Of a stretch of 64,000 nt of DNA, positions 54,009-62,957 are shown piece after piece (the stretch's first letter is position 1; every line of letters begins with the position of its first letter). The stretch covers positions 3,100,001 to 3,164,000 of the forward strand of contig CP123443.1 in the NCBI GenBank assembly GCA_029867005.1. The letters run 5' to 3'. Both the position numbers and the translations under genes were made by a program. The notes under the pieces are model-generated. The model saw only the letters and a program-made list of their open reading frames with translations. It was not told where the DNA came from and ran no database searches. Source of the DNA: Candidatus Haliotispira prima. GTDB lineage: Bacteria; Spirochaetota; Spirochaetia; SP-2023.

Positions 54009-55145
54009 TTATAACTCAATCACGAGGCCTCCGCCTTGGGCCGAAAGCAGAATCCCTTCCAAAACCATCAGGTTGTCCAGAATATCTCTGCCGGAGACCA
54101 AGGCTGCGGCTAAGCTTTCCGGCAGTACTTCTCCGTTTAGTTTCGCAACCACAGCGGTATACAGACTGCGGTGCCCAAAACCGTAGACTGATTCTGTATC
54201 ATAGCTGCCCAGGTCCAGTTCTTCAGCTTTCAGACTTTCCATCTGCCAATGTTCGACTTTATTCATGGCCGTGCCCCCGATCTTGACACAGCCGGTCTCA
54301 CCTAGGATTAGTATGGAGCCCTCAAAATTACAGGGGTAGGTCAGCATGCTCATATTGATCGTGGCGATCAGGTTGTCCGGTTGTCCGATTTCGCCCCATT
54401 CCAGGAAGGCTGTTCCGCAGTCTTCGGTCTCGATCTGCCGGGCCAGAGTGCGCAATTGACCGGAAAGACGCCAGGGCCGCCCTCCGGCTAGCCATTGCAC
54501 CATGTCCAGATAATGACTGGCTTGAGTGTAGAAGGCCCCCCCGTCCATTTCTTTGGTACCGTGCCAAGCCCCTTCGGAGTCGTAGTAGCTCTGCGGCCGG
54601 GTCCAGAACACGTTGGCGTAGATGCTGTAAATACGCCCCATCCGGCCCTCTGTTATCGCTTGGTGGAGTTGTTGTACCGGTGGATTGAAGCGATTCTGGT
54701 GGATCAGAAACAACTCCACCCGGTTTTCGCGGCAGCTCTGCACCAGGTCTTGGCCGTCAGAGAGGTGAATGGCCAGCGGTTTCTCCATGATTATATGCAA
54801 ACCTGCGCGGGCGCATTGGATTCCAACCTTGGCATGTAAGCCATTGGGCAGGGCAATAACTACGGCATCCAAGCTCTCCCGGTCGTTGGACGTACCCGCC
54901 TCGTTTTCTTTTTTAGGGTTGTATTGGGAGCTGTTTGGGGGGGGGCTGTGGGCGGTCAGCAGAGCTTCTATACTGTCGTAAACAGCAGCCCGGGAGCAGC
55001 AGTCCCGAGACGAGCGTGCATTATGGGCCCTCTCGATATCACTGTCACAGACGGCCCGGACGCAAATTCGGTCTTGCAGTTTATCTAAGGCATCAAAATG
55101 CTTGCCGGAGATACGGCCACAGCCGACAAAAGCAATGTTTAACAT
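54009..55145 (-). CDS. Gfo/Idh/MocA UDP-sugar oxidase, WlbA/WbpB-like
   Basis: 378 residues. Rossmann start LNIAFVGCGRISGKHFDAL, then IIMEKPLAIHLSDGQDLV with the Glu-Lys-Pro motif. The substrate region IHQNRFNPPVQQLHQAI, VFWTRPQSYYDSEGAWHGT and DGGAFYTQASHYLDMVQWL fits WlbA/WbpB, which oxidise UDP-GlcNAcA at C3. The family usually runs straight from the first beta-alpha units into AVVIALPNGLHA; here an extra, polar stretch of about 25 residues (SPPPNSSQYNPKKENEAGTS) intervenes. It contains a C9 tract (54937-54945 as G on the plus strand). It could supply substrate to the aminotransferase at 45667. Confidence 0.87.
   Translation of the reverse strand: MLNIAFVGCGRISGKHFDALDKLQDRICVRAVCDSDIERAHNARSSRDCCSRAAVYDSIEALLTAHSPPPNSSQYNPKKENEAGTSNDRESLDAVVIALPNGLHAKVGIQCARAGLHIIMEKPLAIHLSDGQDLVQSCRENRVELFLIHQNRFNPPVQQLHQAITEGRMGRIYSIYANVFWTRPQSYYDSEGAWHGTKEMDGGAFYTQASHYLDMVQWLAGGRPWRLSGQLRTLARQIETEDCGTAFLEWGEIGQPDNLIATINMSMLTYPCNFEGSILILGETGCVKIGGTAMNKVEHWQMESLKAEELDLGSYDTESVYGFGHRSLYTAVVAKLNGEVLPESLAAALVSGRDILDNLMVLEGILLSAQGGGLVIEL
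54937..54945. repeat. Nine-base G/C homopolymer inside a coding region
   Basis: G9 on the plus strand, read as C9 within the WlbA-like gene (encoding Pro-Pro-Pro). One base gained or lost would shift the frame after about 70 codons. Confidence 0.85.
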
Positions 55146-55258
55146 GGAGAGGGGATATTAACCATTATTGGCCGGACTATCAAGGAAACACCGGGGTTGA
55201 GCGGGTACATTTCTGATATTCTGTGTACATCAGTGGGAAATTTGGAGTGCGTGATGGG

Positions 55259-56299
55259 TCAGAATATCACTCGGCCGGGCGCATCGCCCTTCCTGCGGTG
55301 TACATAGCCATAGGGCAGCAGATCACGCAACAAACGCCGCAGCCGCCGCTTTGGGCCGGATGCCTGTGCCGGCATCTCGGCCAGAAAAGCGACCTGCTCT
55401 TGAGGGCTGATAAAAATTTCACGCTGTAAATCGTGTACTGTACTGATAGCTGAGCGCAGCAAAGTAAATTGTTCAGACTGATTCAGACCGGAAAAATTGT
55501 GTAACAGGCTGTAGCGCAACCAGCGCAGGACATAGCAGGATGCTACTTCCCTCTGCTGCTCCGTGGGCCACCGGGTTATGAGATTCTGTATGCAGCTGAG
55601 ACTAAACAGGATGGAATAGACCTTGCGCAGGCGAAATTCCGGCTGAACATTGCGCCAAGTACCACTGCTGTCGAGGTTGCGCCAATATTTAGCGGATCCG
55701 ATATGCCCCACTTTCCGGGCGCGGGAAGCGAGAAAGAAGCCCTGCAAATCATCCGTGGCGGCGTAGAGGGGGAGGTCCGGCAACAGTGGAGCGATCTCGT
55801 TGCGCAGCTTGGTACGCACGAAGATGCCGCTGGCCGGCATCGAGAAAAAACCGTGTAGATATTGCAGGATCGGTAAACGGTTGGATGCAAATACCTGTCG
55901 GGACCTGTGGTGTATGCGGTATGACCTTGGCCTCAAAGCCTGATGGGTGGTCAGAACGACATCACAATCATGGTCCTCGGCAAACTGATACATGGCCGCG
56001 ATATAATCCGGGGCCAACCGGTCGTCACCATCCAGTACGGCATTGTAGCGAGCTGTTCCGGCTGCCGTGTGGCGATTGACGATCCCGTATTGGCCTCCGT
56101 TTTGCTGTTGTACAAAGTGGATGCGGGAATCCTTCTGTTCATAGCGCCGACAGATATCGGGGGTAGCATCGCTGCTGCCGTCGTCGATCAGACGGAGCTC
56201 CCAATCGGGCTCCGTCTGACAAAGTACCGATTCTATGCCTGCGGCCACATAGTCGGCATAGTTGTACAGTGGCATGACGATGCGAACTTTGGGTTTCAT
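55259..56299 (-). CDS. GT2-family glycosyltransferase
   Basis: 346 residues from the ATG at 56299, which has GGAG six bases before; the frame stays open to 56467 but that part looks non-coding. GT-A motifs: VRIVMPLYNYADYVAAG, LRLIDDGSSDATPD, LDGDDRLAPDY. It shares TDDLQGFFLASRAR, SGTWRN and the LPYG tail (RDLLPYGYVHRRK) with the transferase at 43263, so the two are close paralogues. The WlbA-like gene follows on the same strand, 113 bases later. Confidence 0.88.
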   Translation of the reverse strand: MKPKVRIVMPLYNYADYVAAGIESVLCQTEPDWELRLIDDGSSDATPDICRRYEQKDSRIHFVQQQNGGQYGIVNRHTAAGTARYNAVLDGDDRLAPDYIAAMYQFAEDHDCDVVLTTHQALRPRSYRIHHRSRQVFASNRLPILQYLHGFFSMPASGIFVRTKLRNEIAPLLPDLPLYAATDDLQGFFLASRARKVGHIGSAKYWRNLDSSGTWRNVQPEFRLRKVYSILFSLSCIQNLITRWPTEQQREVASCYVLRWLRYSLLHNFSGLNQSEQFTLLRSAISTVHDLQREIFISPQEQVAFLAEMPAQASGPKRRLRRLLRDLLPYGYVHRRKGDAPGRVIF

Positions 56300-56549
56300 G
56301 GTTTGCTCCATATGTTGAATACGCTGAACATGGCACGAAATTTTTTCCGGTTTTGTGGGATAATACATTTTCGTGATGTGTGTATTGCTCACTTTTCGTG
56401 TGTTATTTCCACAAAAGCAATAGCAATATTGGCATCGGAGTGCCGGTCCGGCAGATTCCCGGAGCACGACCTCGGGAGCACGATTCCGAAAGGATCCTTA
56501 GTATTGTTTCGGTCGCTTTGGCTTTACGGTTCGGTCACGGGCCGGAAAA

Positions 56550-57671
56550 TTAGACAAACTCCGACTGTGGGTACGGATCGACCCCTCCGTAGAGCGGGCT
56601 GCCGTCAGGTTCGCTCAGGGTCGAAATATCGACAGCGGGCGGTTCGGTGGCAAAGTCGGCCTCCGGCCAGGGCAGCCGGTAGATTCTCAGGGCGTTGCTC
56701 CAGCGGAGGGCTTTTAGCTGCTCGGTACTTGTACCCGCAGCCTTCAGGCGGGCATAGAGCAGGTTCATACCGCTGAGCCCCGGTATCCCGGAAGCCACTG
56801 CTTTCTGTTTCCCCGTCTTTTCGTCGGGGGCATGGGGCGCATGGTCGCTTTCTATCCAATCAATCCGGCCCTGACACAGCAATTGCCACAGGCGGCTGCG
56901 CCGCTCCTCGTCACGCAGTGGCGGGTTCACTTTCAGCAGGTTGCCCCGTCCTTGCTGTTTCCGTTCCAGATTGCTTTGAGAATTCAAGCTCAGGAGGCAG
57001 TGGTGCGGTGTTACTCCGCAGCTGACGCGGCGGTTCCGGTCTTTGGCAGCTTGGACTAAGGCCACGCCTTCGGGCGTGGAGATGTGGGCGATGTGCAGGT
57101 GGCCGTCAAAGCCTACGGCTGAGGCCAAAGCCAATTGTTGTTCAATCGAGCGGATCTCGGCTTCTGCCGGCCTGGCCTCGCTGTGGCTTTGCGGCCGCGT
57201 GGCATCAAACTTTCCGTTATCGATTAGCTCTTCGGCCTCGCAATGGACGATTAAGGGTCCCCGGTAACCCTCCTCTGCTATTGTGGCGTAGACTTGGTGC
57301 TGGGCAGAACCTTCGACAATACCCATCTCTCCGGTCGAATGGCCGGCATACATCTTCAGTCCGGCAGTCCGGGGGAAGAATGCGCGCTGCAAGCGCACGG
57401 CTTCGCGTATCTGCTCCGGATTGCGTGCCAAGCCGATGTGCATGGCGTAGTGAGGTGGCTGCCCGCCCTCTGATTGGAGACGGTCGGCAGCTTTGGCTGC
57501 CAGCTCCAGACGCTGTTCCACCGCCATGCGCGACGTTAGCGGCGGGCCGGTGTTGGGCATCTCAATCAGGCCGCGTATGCCCAAGCGGTCGGCCAGCCAA
57601 AAAGCGTGATAAATTGTTTCCTTGTGGGCCTGCGACCAGTCGCGCAGGTGGACGTGGGGGTCGAGAATCAT
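56550..57671 (-). CDS. pyrC: Dihydroorotase
   Basis: 373 residues from the ATG at 57671 (MILDPHVHLRDW), 24 bases after sufU; the longer frame overlaps sufU and is rejected. Amidohydrolase-fold metal sites: HVH at the start, the likely carboxylated Lys in LKMYAGHSTGEMG, His in LIVHCEAEE, His in HIAHISTPEG and Asp in IESDHAPHAP. It closes carbamoyl-aspartate to dihydroorotate in pyrimidine synthesis. Its place at the end of the suf run is unusual; co-transcription is likely given the spacing. Confidence 0.9.
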   Translation of the reverse strand: MILDPHVHLRDWSQAHKETIYHAFWLADRLGIRGLIEMPNTGPPLTSRMAVEQRLELAAKAADRLQSEGGQPPHYAMHIGLARNPEQIREAVRLQRAFFPRTAGLKMYAGHSTGEMGIVEGSAQHQVYATIAEEGYRGPLIVHCEAEELIDNGKFDATRPQSHSEARPAEAEIRSIEQQLALASAVGFDGHLHIAHISTPEGVALVQAAKDRNRRVSCGVTPHHCLLSLNSQSNLERKQQGRGNLLKVNPPLRDEERRSRLWQLLCQGRIDWIESDHAPHAPDEKTGKQKAVASGIPGLSGMNLLYARLKAAGTSTEQLKALRWSNALRIYRLPWPEADFATEPPAVDISTLSEPDGSPLYGGVDPYPQSEFV

Positions 57672-57694
57672 TTGTTGCCTGGCTCCTATCGGGT

Positions 57695-58168
57695 CTACTC
57701 TGTACTGACTGCCGTTTCTGCTTCTGCTCCCTGTCCCTGTAATATGGCCTCCAAAGCTCGCCAGATCAATGTGGCGCATTTGACCCGCATCGGATATTCG
57801 CTGATGCCCCGAAATACCTGTAATTTACGCGGTAATTTAGCCAGCACTGATTCCTGTTGTTCTTCTTTTGCAGCTAACAGGAGTTGCAAAAAATCATCTT
57901 TGTACTTGCCGGCCTCGGTCAGGGTTTTACCCTTGACGAGTTCACTCATGATCGAAGAGCTGGCTTTGGAAATGGCACAGCCGTCGCCCTGGAAGCCAAT
58001 GTCGGTGATGTGTTCATCTTCAATCCGGGCAAAGAGCTGATAGACGTCACCACACAGGGGGTTGCGGCCAATAGTAGTGTGGCTGAACTGTTCCAATTTG
58101 CGGAAGTTGCGCGGACTGCGGTTGTGCGACAAAATTGTATCCTGGTACAATTGCTCGATATTGCCCAT
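57695..58168 (-). CDS. sufU: SUF zinc-dependent sulfurtransferase/scaffold
   Basis: 157 residues. IscU/SufU-like: YQDTILSHNRSPRNF, NPLCGD with the first Cys and Asp, GDGCAISKASSSIM with the second Cys, and RVKCATLIWRAL with the third. The extra residues between the second and third Cys are the SufU insertion that separates it from IscU. It takes sulfur from SufS and hands it to SufBCD. It lies 33 bases after sufS. Confidence 0.94.
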   Translation of the reverse strand: MGNIEQLYQDTILSHNRSPRNFRKLEQFSHTTIGRNPLCGDVYQLFARIEDEHITDIGFQGDGCAISKASSSIMSELVKGKTLTEAGKYKDDFLQLLLAAKEEQQESVLAKLPRKLQVFRGISEYPMRVKCATLIWRALEAILQGQGAEAETAVSTE

Positions 58169-58201
58169 AGGTTTCCCTCATTCAGTATTTTCGACAGATT
58201 G

Positions 58202-59518
58202 TCAGATCATCATGGTGATAACTTTTTCTATGCCTTCACAAAATTGCTGCACGTCCCTTTCGTTATTGTAAACGGCAAAGGAGGCACGTGCGGTGGCTGT
58301 CAGTTTCAAATCGGCCATCAGAGGCTGAGCACAGTGGTGCCCGGCCCGCACCGCGACATTGGCACTGTCGAGTATACTGCCAATGTCGTGCGGGTGAACC
58401 CCCTCAATGACAAAAGAAAGTACTCCGACTTTCCGGGTCAAATCGGTTTCATCTCCGATGATTTGGACCTTTTGCAGAGATTTTGTGCTGCGTAGGTTTT
58501 CGGTGGCAAGTTGAAGCAACGTATTTTCGTGTCGGAGGAGCCGTTCTTCCGGCAGACTTTGGAAATAGTCGATGGCTACGCCCAAGCCAATCACCGCTGA
58601 AACCGGCATGGTTCCGGCTTCAAATCGCTGAGGGGGCGGGGCAAAAGTGGTTTCGGCTGTAGAAACGAATTCAATCATGTCCCCGCCGGTTTGGTAGGGT
58701 GGCATAGTTTCCAGCAATTCGCTGCGGCCATAGAGAACGCCAACCCCGTCAGGGCCATAAAGCTTGTGCCCCGAAAAAACATAGAAATCACAACCCAAGG
58801 CTTTGACATCGACACTGCCGTGTACTATTGCCTGTGCCCCGTCCAGCAACACGGGGATATTTTTGGTCTTGGCCAGTTGGCAAAGGTCGGTCACTGGGTT
58901 GATAACACCCAGCACGTTGGAAACGTGGTTCAGGGCCATAAATTGGGTACGGTCATCCAGCAGGGCCTCGGCGGATTCCAGGTCCAGACCGACCTGCAAA
59001 TGTTGGCGGAAGGCCCCTTCCACCAAGCCTTTCCTGAGCGGAATGATACGCAGTTCGGCCCCTGTCTTTTGACACAACTGCTGCCAAGGCAAAAAATTGG
59101 CATGGTGCTCCATCGCGCTGATGAGAATGTTGTCCCCTTTTTTTAGGCGCGGGGCCACAAAACTGTGGGCCACCAGATTAATTGCATCGGTGGTACCCCG
59201 GCAGAATACGATTTCATTGCCGCACCCGGCATGGATAAAACGGGCCACTTTCTCGCGCACGTCCTCATAGTCCTGTGTAACTTGGGCACTGAGGCGGTAA
59301 ACACCCCGGTGGAGGGGTGCATTCCTTTCACACCAGAATTCTTGCAGGAAATCAATCACCCGGCGGGGCTTCTGGGCTGTGGCCGCACTGTCCAGGTAGC
59401 TCCACTCCGGATGCCGCGAAAATATCGGGAATTGGTCGCGCTGCTCTGAGGCCCATTGAATTGTTTGTCGGACTGTCTGTTGAGTAGTCTTTGCGGAGAT
59501 CTTTTCATTATTCAGCAC
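58202..59518 (-). CDS. sufS: Cysteine desulfurase
   Basis: 438 residues from a GTG with GAGGAG upstream. PLP enzyme: the Schiff-base Lys in FYVFSGHKLYGPDGVGVLYG, the phosphate-binding CRGTTDAINLVAHS, MEHHANFLPWQ, and the catalytic Cys in RAGHHCAQPLM, a group II (SufS) loop. It makes persulfide sulfur from cysteine for Fe-S clusters. Upstream on the same strand a methyltransferase fusion gene separates it from sufD. Confidence 0.95.
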   Translation of the reverse strand: MLNNEKISAKTTQQTVRQTIQWASEQRDQFPIFSRHPEWSYLDSAATAQKPRRVIDFLQEFWCERNAPLHRGVYRLSAQVTQDYEDVREKVARFIHAGCGNEIVFCRGTTDAINLVAHSFVAPRLKKGDNILISAMEHHANFLPWQQLCQKTGAELRIIPLRKGLVEGAFRQHLQVGLDLESAEALLDDRTQFMALNHVSNVLGVINPVTDLCQLAKTKNIPVLLDGAQAIVHGSVDVKALGCDFYVFSGHKLYGPDGVGVLYGRSELLETMPPYQTGGDMIEFVSTAETTFAPPPQRFEAGTMPVSAVIGLGVAIDYFQSLPEERLLRHENTLLQLATENLRSTKSLQKVQIIGDETDLTRKVGVLSFVIEGVHPHDIGSILDSANVAVRAGHHCAQPLMADLKLTATARASFAVYNNERDVQQFCEGIEKVITMMI

Positions 59519-59685
59519 GGTTCGGCTCCTCGGTTTTCATTTCTCTTCCTTTCCATTTTATTTCATTGGCCCGGCCCGTCACACCCGTCACGAAACGTAT
59601 TCTTCTGCTTCTTCTGACATAGAGGTAGATAGGTATCTCTTGAAGTTTTCGTTATCTTTTATCTGTTTTATGTTAGTAATTGCAT

Positions 59686-61332
59686 TTAGGCCAGCATCTT
59701 TAACATTTTTCGCCCCACGGCCTCTACAGCCGGAACGGCAACGGAATTTCCAAATTGCCTGTACGCGGATGCATCGGCGACCGGAATGATAAAATGATCC
59801 GGGAATCCCTGTAGTTTGGCCCACTCTCGGGGTGTCATCTTGCGAATCCCCTTGCGGTTGACTTCTCCTTTGATCCTTGTCACGGGCGTAAAATCCTGTA
59901 AACGATGATCGTATACCAGATTTCGTTCCCGGCCCATTCCGCCACAGACAACGGCATTTGCAATCCCGTCATCGGGGATTATTTCATAGCCGAAGCCATT
60001 GCCTTTATTTTTGTGCCGTTCTTTGTGGGCAACCAATGTGTCAAGATATGTATCGGATAAATAATACTTTACAGATACGGCATCCGGTTCTTTTACATCC
60101 CGGAAACAAACCTTTTTCCGGGATGGCTTTGGGTAAGTGAATGTTTTGACAGACAGGTCCTTTCTGAAACCAACGATAAAAATACGTTCCCGATTTTGGG
60201 GGACACCAAAGTTTTTTGCATTCAGTATCTGAGGTTCCGGAATAAAATAATGCAAATCATTTCGCAGAACATTGAGAATTGTTTCGAGTGTTTTCCCCCC
60301 GCAGTGGCTGACCAAGCCCTTTACATTTTCCAACAGTATTGCTTTGGGCTGTTTCCTCCGAATAATTTCGGCTACATCAAAAAATAAAGTTCCACGAGTG
60401 TCTTCAAAACCGCCTCTGTGTCCGGCGATGGAAAATGCCTGACAGGGGAAACCGGCGCAAAGGACATCAAAGCCATCCGGTATGAAGCTTTTTGTTTCCT
60501 CTTTCGTTATATCATCATATGGGGTATCTCCAAAGTTTGCCCGGTAGGTCTTTTTGGCCTGGGCATCCCATTCGCTTGTGTAGAGACACTTCCCTCCAAG
60601 ATTTTGCATGGCAATCCGAAAGCCGCCAATGCCGGCGAACAGGTCTATAAACGTAAACTTCGGCTTGCGGGCAGCCGGAAAGGGGATTGCCGGTTCCGGC
60701 TCGAAGAGCATGTAGTTCACCGTTTCTTCCGCAACTTCCATATGGATATCGTCATGCGTATGTTGTGGCATTGATACGATATTTTCTCCCGAAAATCCGG
60801 AACTGCCCGTATTAAGACCTTTTTTAGTATCTCTATTAGTACCTTGGTTAATATCCTTTTTGAGGTTTCTTTCCGGGGAGAGAGCCTTTTTTCGGCCCTC
60901 CATGTCTTCCTTTATCGCCGCCCTCATGGTCGTCTCAATTCGTGCCAGACAGGAATCCATGTCCTTCCTGATTTCTTCACCCCAAAAGCGAATGACCCTC
61001 CAACCATCTTGTTTCAAAGTCTCGTTGACAAGTTGATCTCTTTGGATGTTTCCTTCAATCTTTTTGTGCCAAAAATCGGTATTTGTTTTAATGCGGTGTT
61101 TTGCTGTTTCCCAGTCCTTGCCATGAAAATATTCGCTGTCGCAGAAAATTGCAATTTTATACTTTCTGAGAACAAAGTCCGGTTTTCCAAACACATCTTT
61201 ACAGTGCTTTCTGTACCTGTATCCGGCCCCCTTGGCCCACAAAGACTTCCCGAGCAGGGTCTCAATTTTTGAGCCCCGGCTCTTAATCGCCTGCATGTTC
61301 TTTCGTCTTTGCTCTTTTGTGTGCCTGTCCAT
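59686..61332 (-). CDS. Vsr-like endonuclease fused to C5-cytosine DNA methyltransferase
   Basis: 548 residues. Residues 1-140 match Vsr-type mismatch nucleases: TKEQRRKNMQAIKSRGSKIE, FGKPDFVLRKYKIAIFCDSEYFHG (the PDF Asp and a variant of the HGCFWH loop), then GWRVIRFWGEEI. A polar linker (145-220) follows. Residues 226-548 are a Dcm-type methyltransferase: FIDLFAGIGGF (AdoMet), GFPCQAFS with catalytic Cys297, LLENVKGL, QNRERIFIVGF, and FGNSVAVPAVEAVG at the end. Vsr repairs the T-G mismatches that arise when the methylated C deaminates. No restriction gene is visible. The AT-richer sequence and its place inside the suf run suggest insertion. Another frame stays readable for about 33 codons past the stop. 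Confidence 0.9.
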   Translation of the reverse strand: MDRHTKEQRRKNMQAIKSRGSKIETLLGKSLWAKGAGYRYRKHCKDVFGKPDFVLRKYKIAIFCDSEYFHGKDWETAKHRIKTNTDFWHKKIEGNIQRDQLVNETLKQDGWRVIRFWGEEIRKDMDSCLARIETTMRAAIKEDMEGRKKALSPERNLKKDINQGTNRDTKKGLNTGSSGFSGENIVSMPQHTHDDIHMEVAEETVNYMLFEPEPAIPFPAARKPKFTFIDLFAGIGGFRIAMQNLGGKCLYTSEWDAQAKKTYRANFGDTPYDDITKEETKSFIPDGFDVLCAGFPCQAFSIAGHRGGFEDTRGTLFFDVAEIIRRKQPKAILLENVKGLVSHCGGKTLETILNVLRNDLHYFIPEPQILNAKNFGVPQNRERIFIVGFRKDLSVKTFTYPKPSRKKVCFRDVKEPDAVSVKYYLSDTYLDTLVAHKERHKNKGNGFGYEIIPDDGIANAVVCGGMGRERNLVYDHRLQDFTPVTRIKGEVNRKGIRKMTPREWAKLQGFPDHFIIPVADASAYRQFGNSVAVPAVEAVGRKMLKMLA

Positions 61333-61450
61333 TAGTTCATTTCAAATATTCCGAGTTCATTTCAAACATTCTGCTTCGACTGTCAAAGAGTTATGAAGCG
61401 GATTTCTGCGATGTAACCAGGGGTGTGACTTTGGGTGACAGCCGGACGGT

Positions 61451-62779
61451 CTAGCTGTTTCTTTTGCTCAACAAGGTGTGGAGGCAGTCTTCAATGCCCA
61501 ATGTCTCCAGTAATTTTTCGTCAAAGTAGGTGCTGATTTCTTCGACAAAACCAACTACGGCCAGGTTCGTGGCTTCGTAATGGCTCAAACCACGCGAGCG
61601 CATGTAGAAGAGTTCTTCCGGGTCAATGCTCCCTGTCGAGGAACCGTGGCTGCATTTCAGATCGTCGATCAGGATTTCCAGTTGGGGACGGGCGATGGCC
61701 CGTGCTTCATTCGAGAGCAGCAAATTACGGTTTTTCTGCACCGCATCGGTACCCATACCATTGCTGTCAGCGTGAATAATGCCGTAAAATTCACTGGTAG
61801 CCTTGTCAAACAATACATTTTTGTACAGATTTTCCGATTTGGAGTTTGGGGCGGAATGGCGGTTCTCGCAGCGCAGATGGTAGGCGGAACGGCCCTCTCC
61901 GAAGCAGATTCCGCGCATGCACACATGGGCATTCTCGCCTTCTATGGTAAAGCGTGTATCGTGCACGGCCAGCTCTGTGTTCCAGTAGAATAAGGCCGCA
62001 TTGACCACAGCCGATTCGGCAATCTTGCCCCGTAACGTCACGCTGCGCACATGTCCGGTACCCGTGTTCGGATCAGAACCCGAGAGCTTCGGGCCGCGTT
62101 CGAGCAGCGTCAGCCGGGCGGCCGGGCCGACGTTAAAAAAGAAGTAGGGGTTCCAGTATACATTTGGGCCCAATTCGCGTGTATCCAGCAATATGCGGAC
62201 ATCTGCCCCGGCGGGCACATCGATGTAAAGGCGTGGGGCCTGATAGCTGTTTTGGCCTTGGAAACGCAGGCGCAGGTTCTGTTCCGGGGCCCCTTCACTC
62301 GCGGGGGGACTTGGTTTTAGTTCGTAAGCACTGGAAAAACTGAAGGCGTTTATCAGACTGTAGCTGTTTTCCTCTTCTTCGAGGTTGTCTTTGTCCAATT
62401 GCCATTTGGTTGGATTCAGGTTTAGTTCGCCATCGGCTTTTAGTTCCAGGCTGCGGATTTTCGCGTCCTGAGCGGATATCTTCTCAGAAGAGGTCTGACT
62501 GAGCAGCACGTCATTGAGGAAGCAAATTTCCTGTAGCGGGATTTTGGCCGATGGTTCCGCTGTCACTTGCGGAACCGAATCAGCCGTGTCCGCCGGGGAG
62601 GGGGGATTCAGGGGTAGGTTTAACAGTGCCGAGTTATCGGTGTATTTCCACGGGTCCTGCTTCCGGCGCGGCATGCCATAGGTCTGAAACACTTCCAGAG
62701 CATCGCGCCGGAAGACCAGCTCATCGGCTGCGGCACTCTTTTGTAATTGTTGCAGTTGATCACTGAAATATGTACTCAC
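61451..62779 (-). CDS. sufD: Fe-S cluster assembly protein SufD
   Basis: 442 residues from a GTG with GAGAG upstream. SufBD beta-helix family. The C-terminal part is characteristic: HLRCENRHSAPNSKSENLYKNVLFDKATSEFYGIIH (residues split over about 310-345), then DDLKCSHGSSTGSIDPEELFYMRSRGLS, with the conserved CSHG region. With SufB and SufC it forms the SufBC2D scaffold where clusters are built. A short N-terminal motif, QTYGMPRRKQDPWKYTD, is typical of SufD. Confidence 0.93.
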   Translation of the reverse strand: MSTYFSDQLQQLQKSAAADELVFRRDALEVFQTYGMPRRKQDPWKYTDNSALLNLPLNPPSPADTADSVPQVTAEPSAKIPLQEICFLNDVLLSQTSSEKISAQDAKIRSLELKADGELNLNPTKWQLDKDNLEEEENSYSLINAFSFSSAYELKPSPPASEGAPEQNLRLRFQGQNSYQAPRLYIDVPAGADVRILLDTRELGPNVYWNPYFFFNVGPAARLTLLERGPKLSGSDPNTGTGHVRSVTLRGKIAESAVVNAALFYWNTELAVHDTRFTIEGENAHVCMRGICFGEGRSAYHLRCENRHSAPNSKSENLYKNVLFDKATSEFYGIIHADSNGMGTDAVQKNRNLLLSNEARAIARPQLEILIDDLKCSHGSSTGSIDPEELFYMRSRGLSHYEATNLAVVGFVEEISTYFDEKLLETLGIEDCLHTLLSKRNS

Positions 62780-62957
62780 AAGTCACTCTCTCAATCCGGT
62801 TCTCAATTTTCAATCGGGATTTTCATCGGCGGATTTTTATTTATTGGCATCGGGTCTCAGGTCTGGGTCATCGGGTACAGGAGAGAATCTCTGCTTTTCA
62901 ACGCGCCTCAACGGGTGCTGGTTTGGAAACAGATTCTCATGACAAACAAATAGATTT

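Noticed and set aside
53959-54186. 75-codon plus-strand frame starting in the dispersed repeat
   Set aside because: Most of it is antisense to the WlbA-like gene and looks non-coding; only the repeat portion has protein-like sequence.
59588-59824. Short minus-strand frame that continues past the methyltransferase stop
   Set aside because: Its first half is an out-of-frame shadow of the methyltransferase; the last 33 codons look plausible but have no start or family. At most a hint of an old frameshift.
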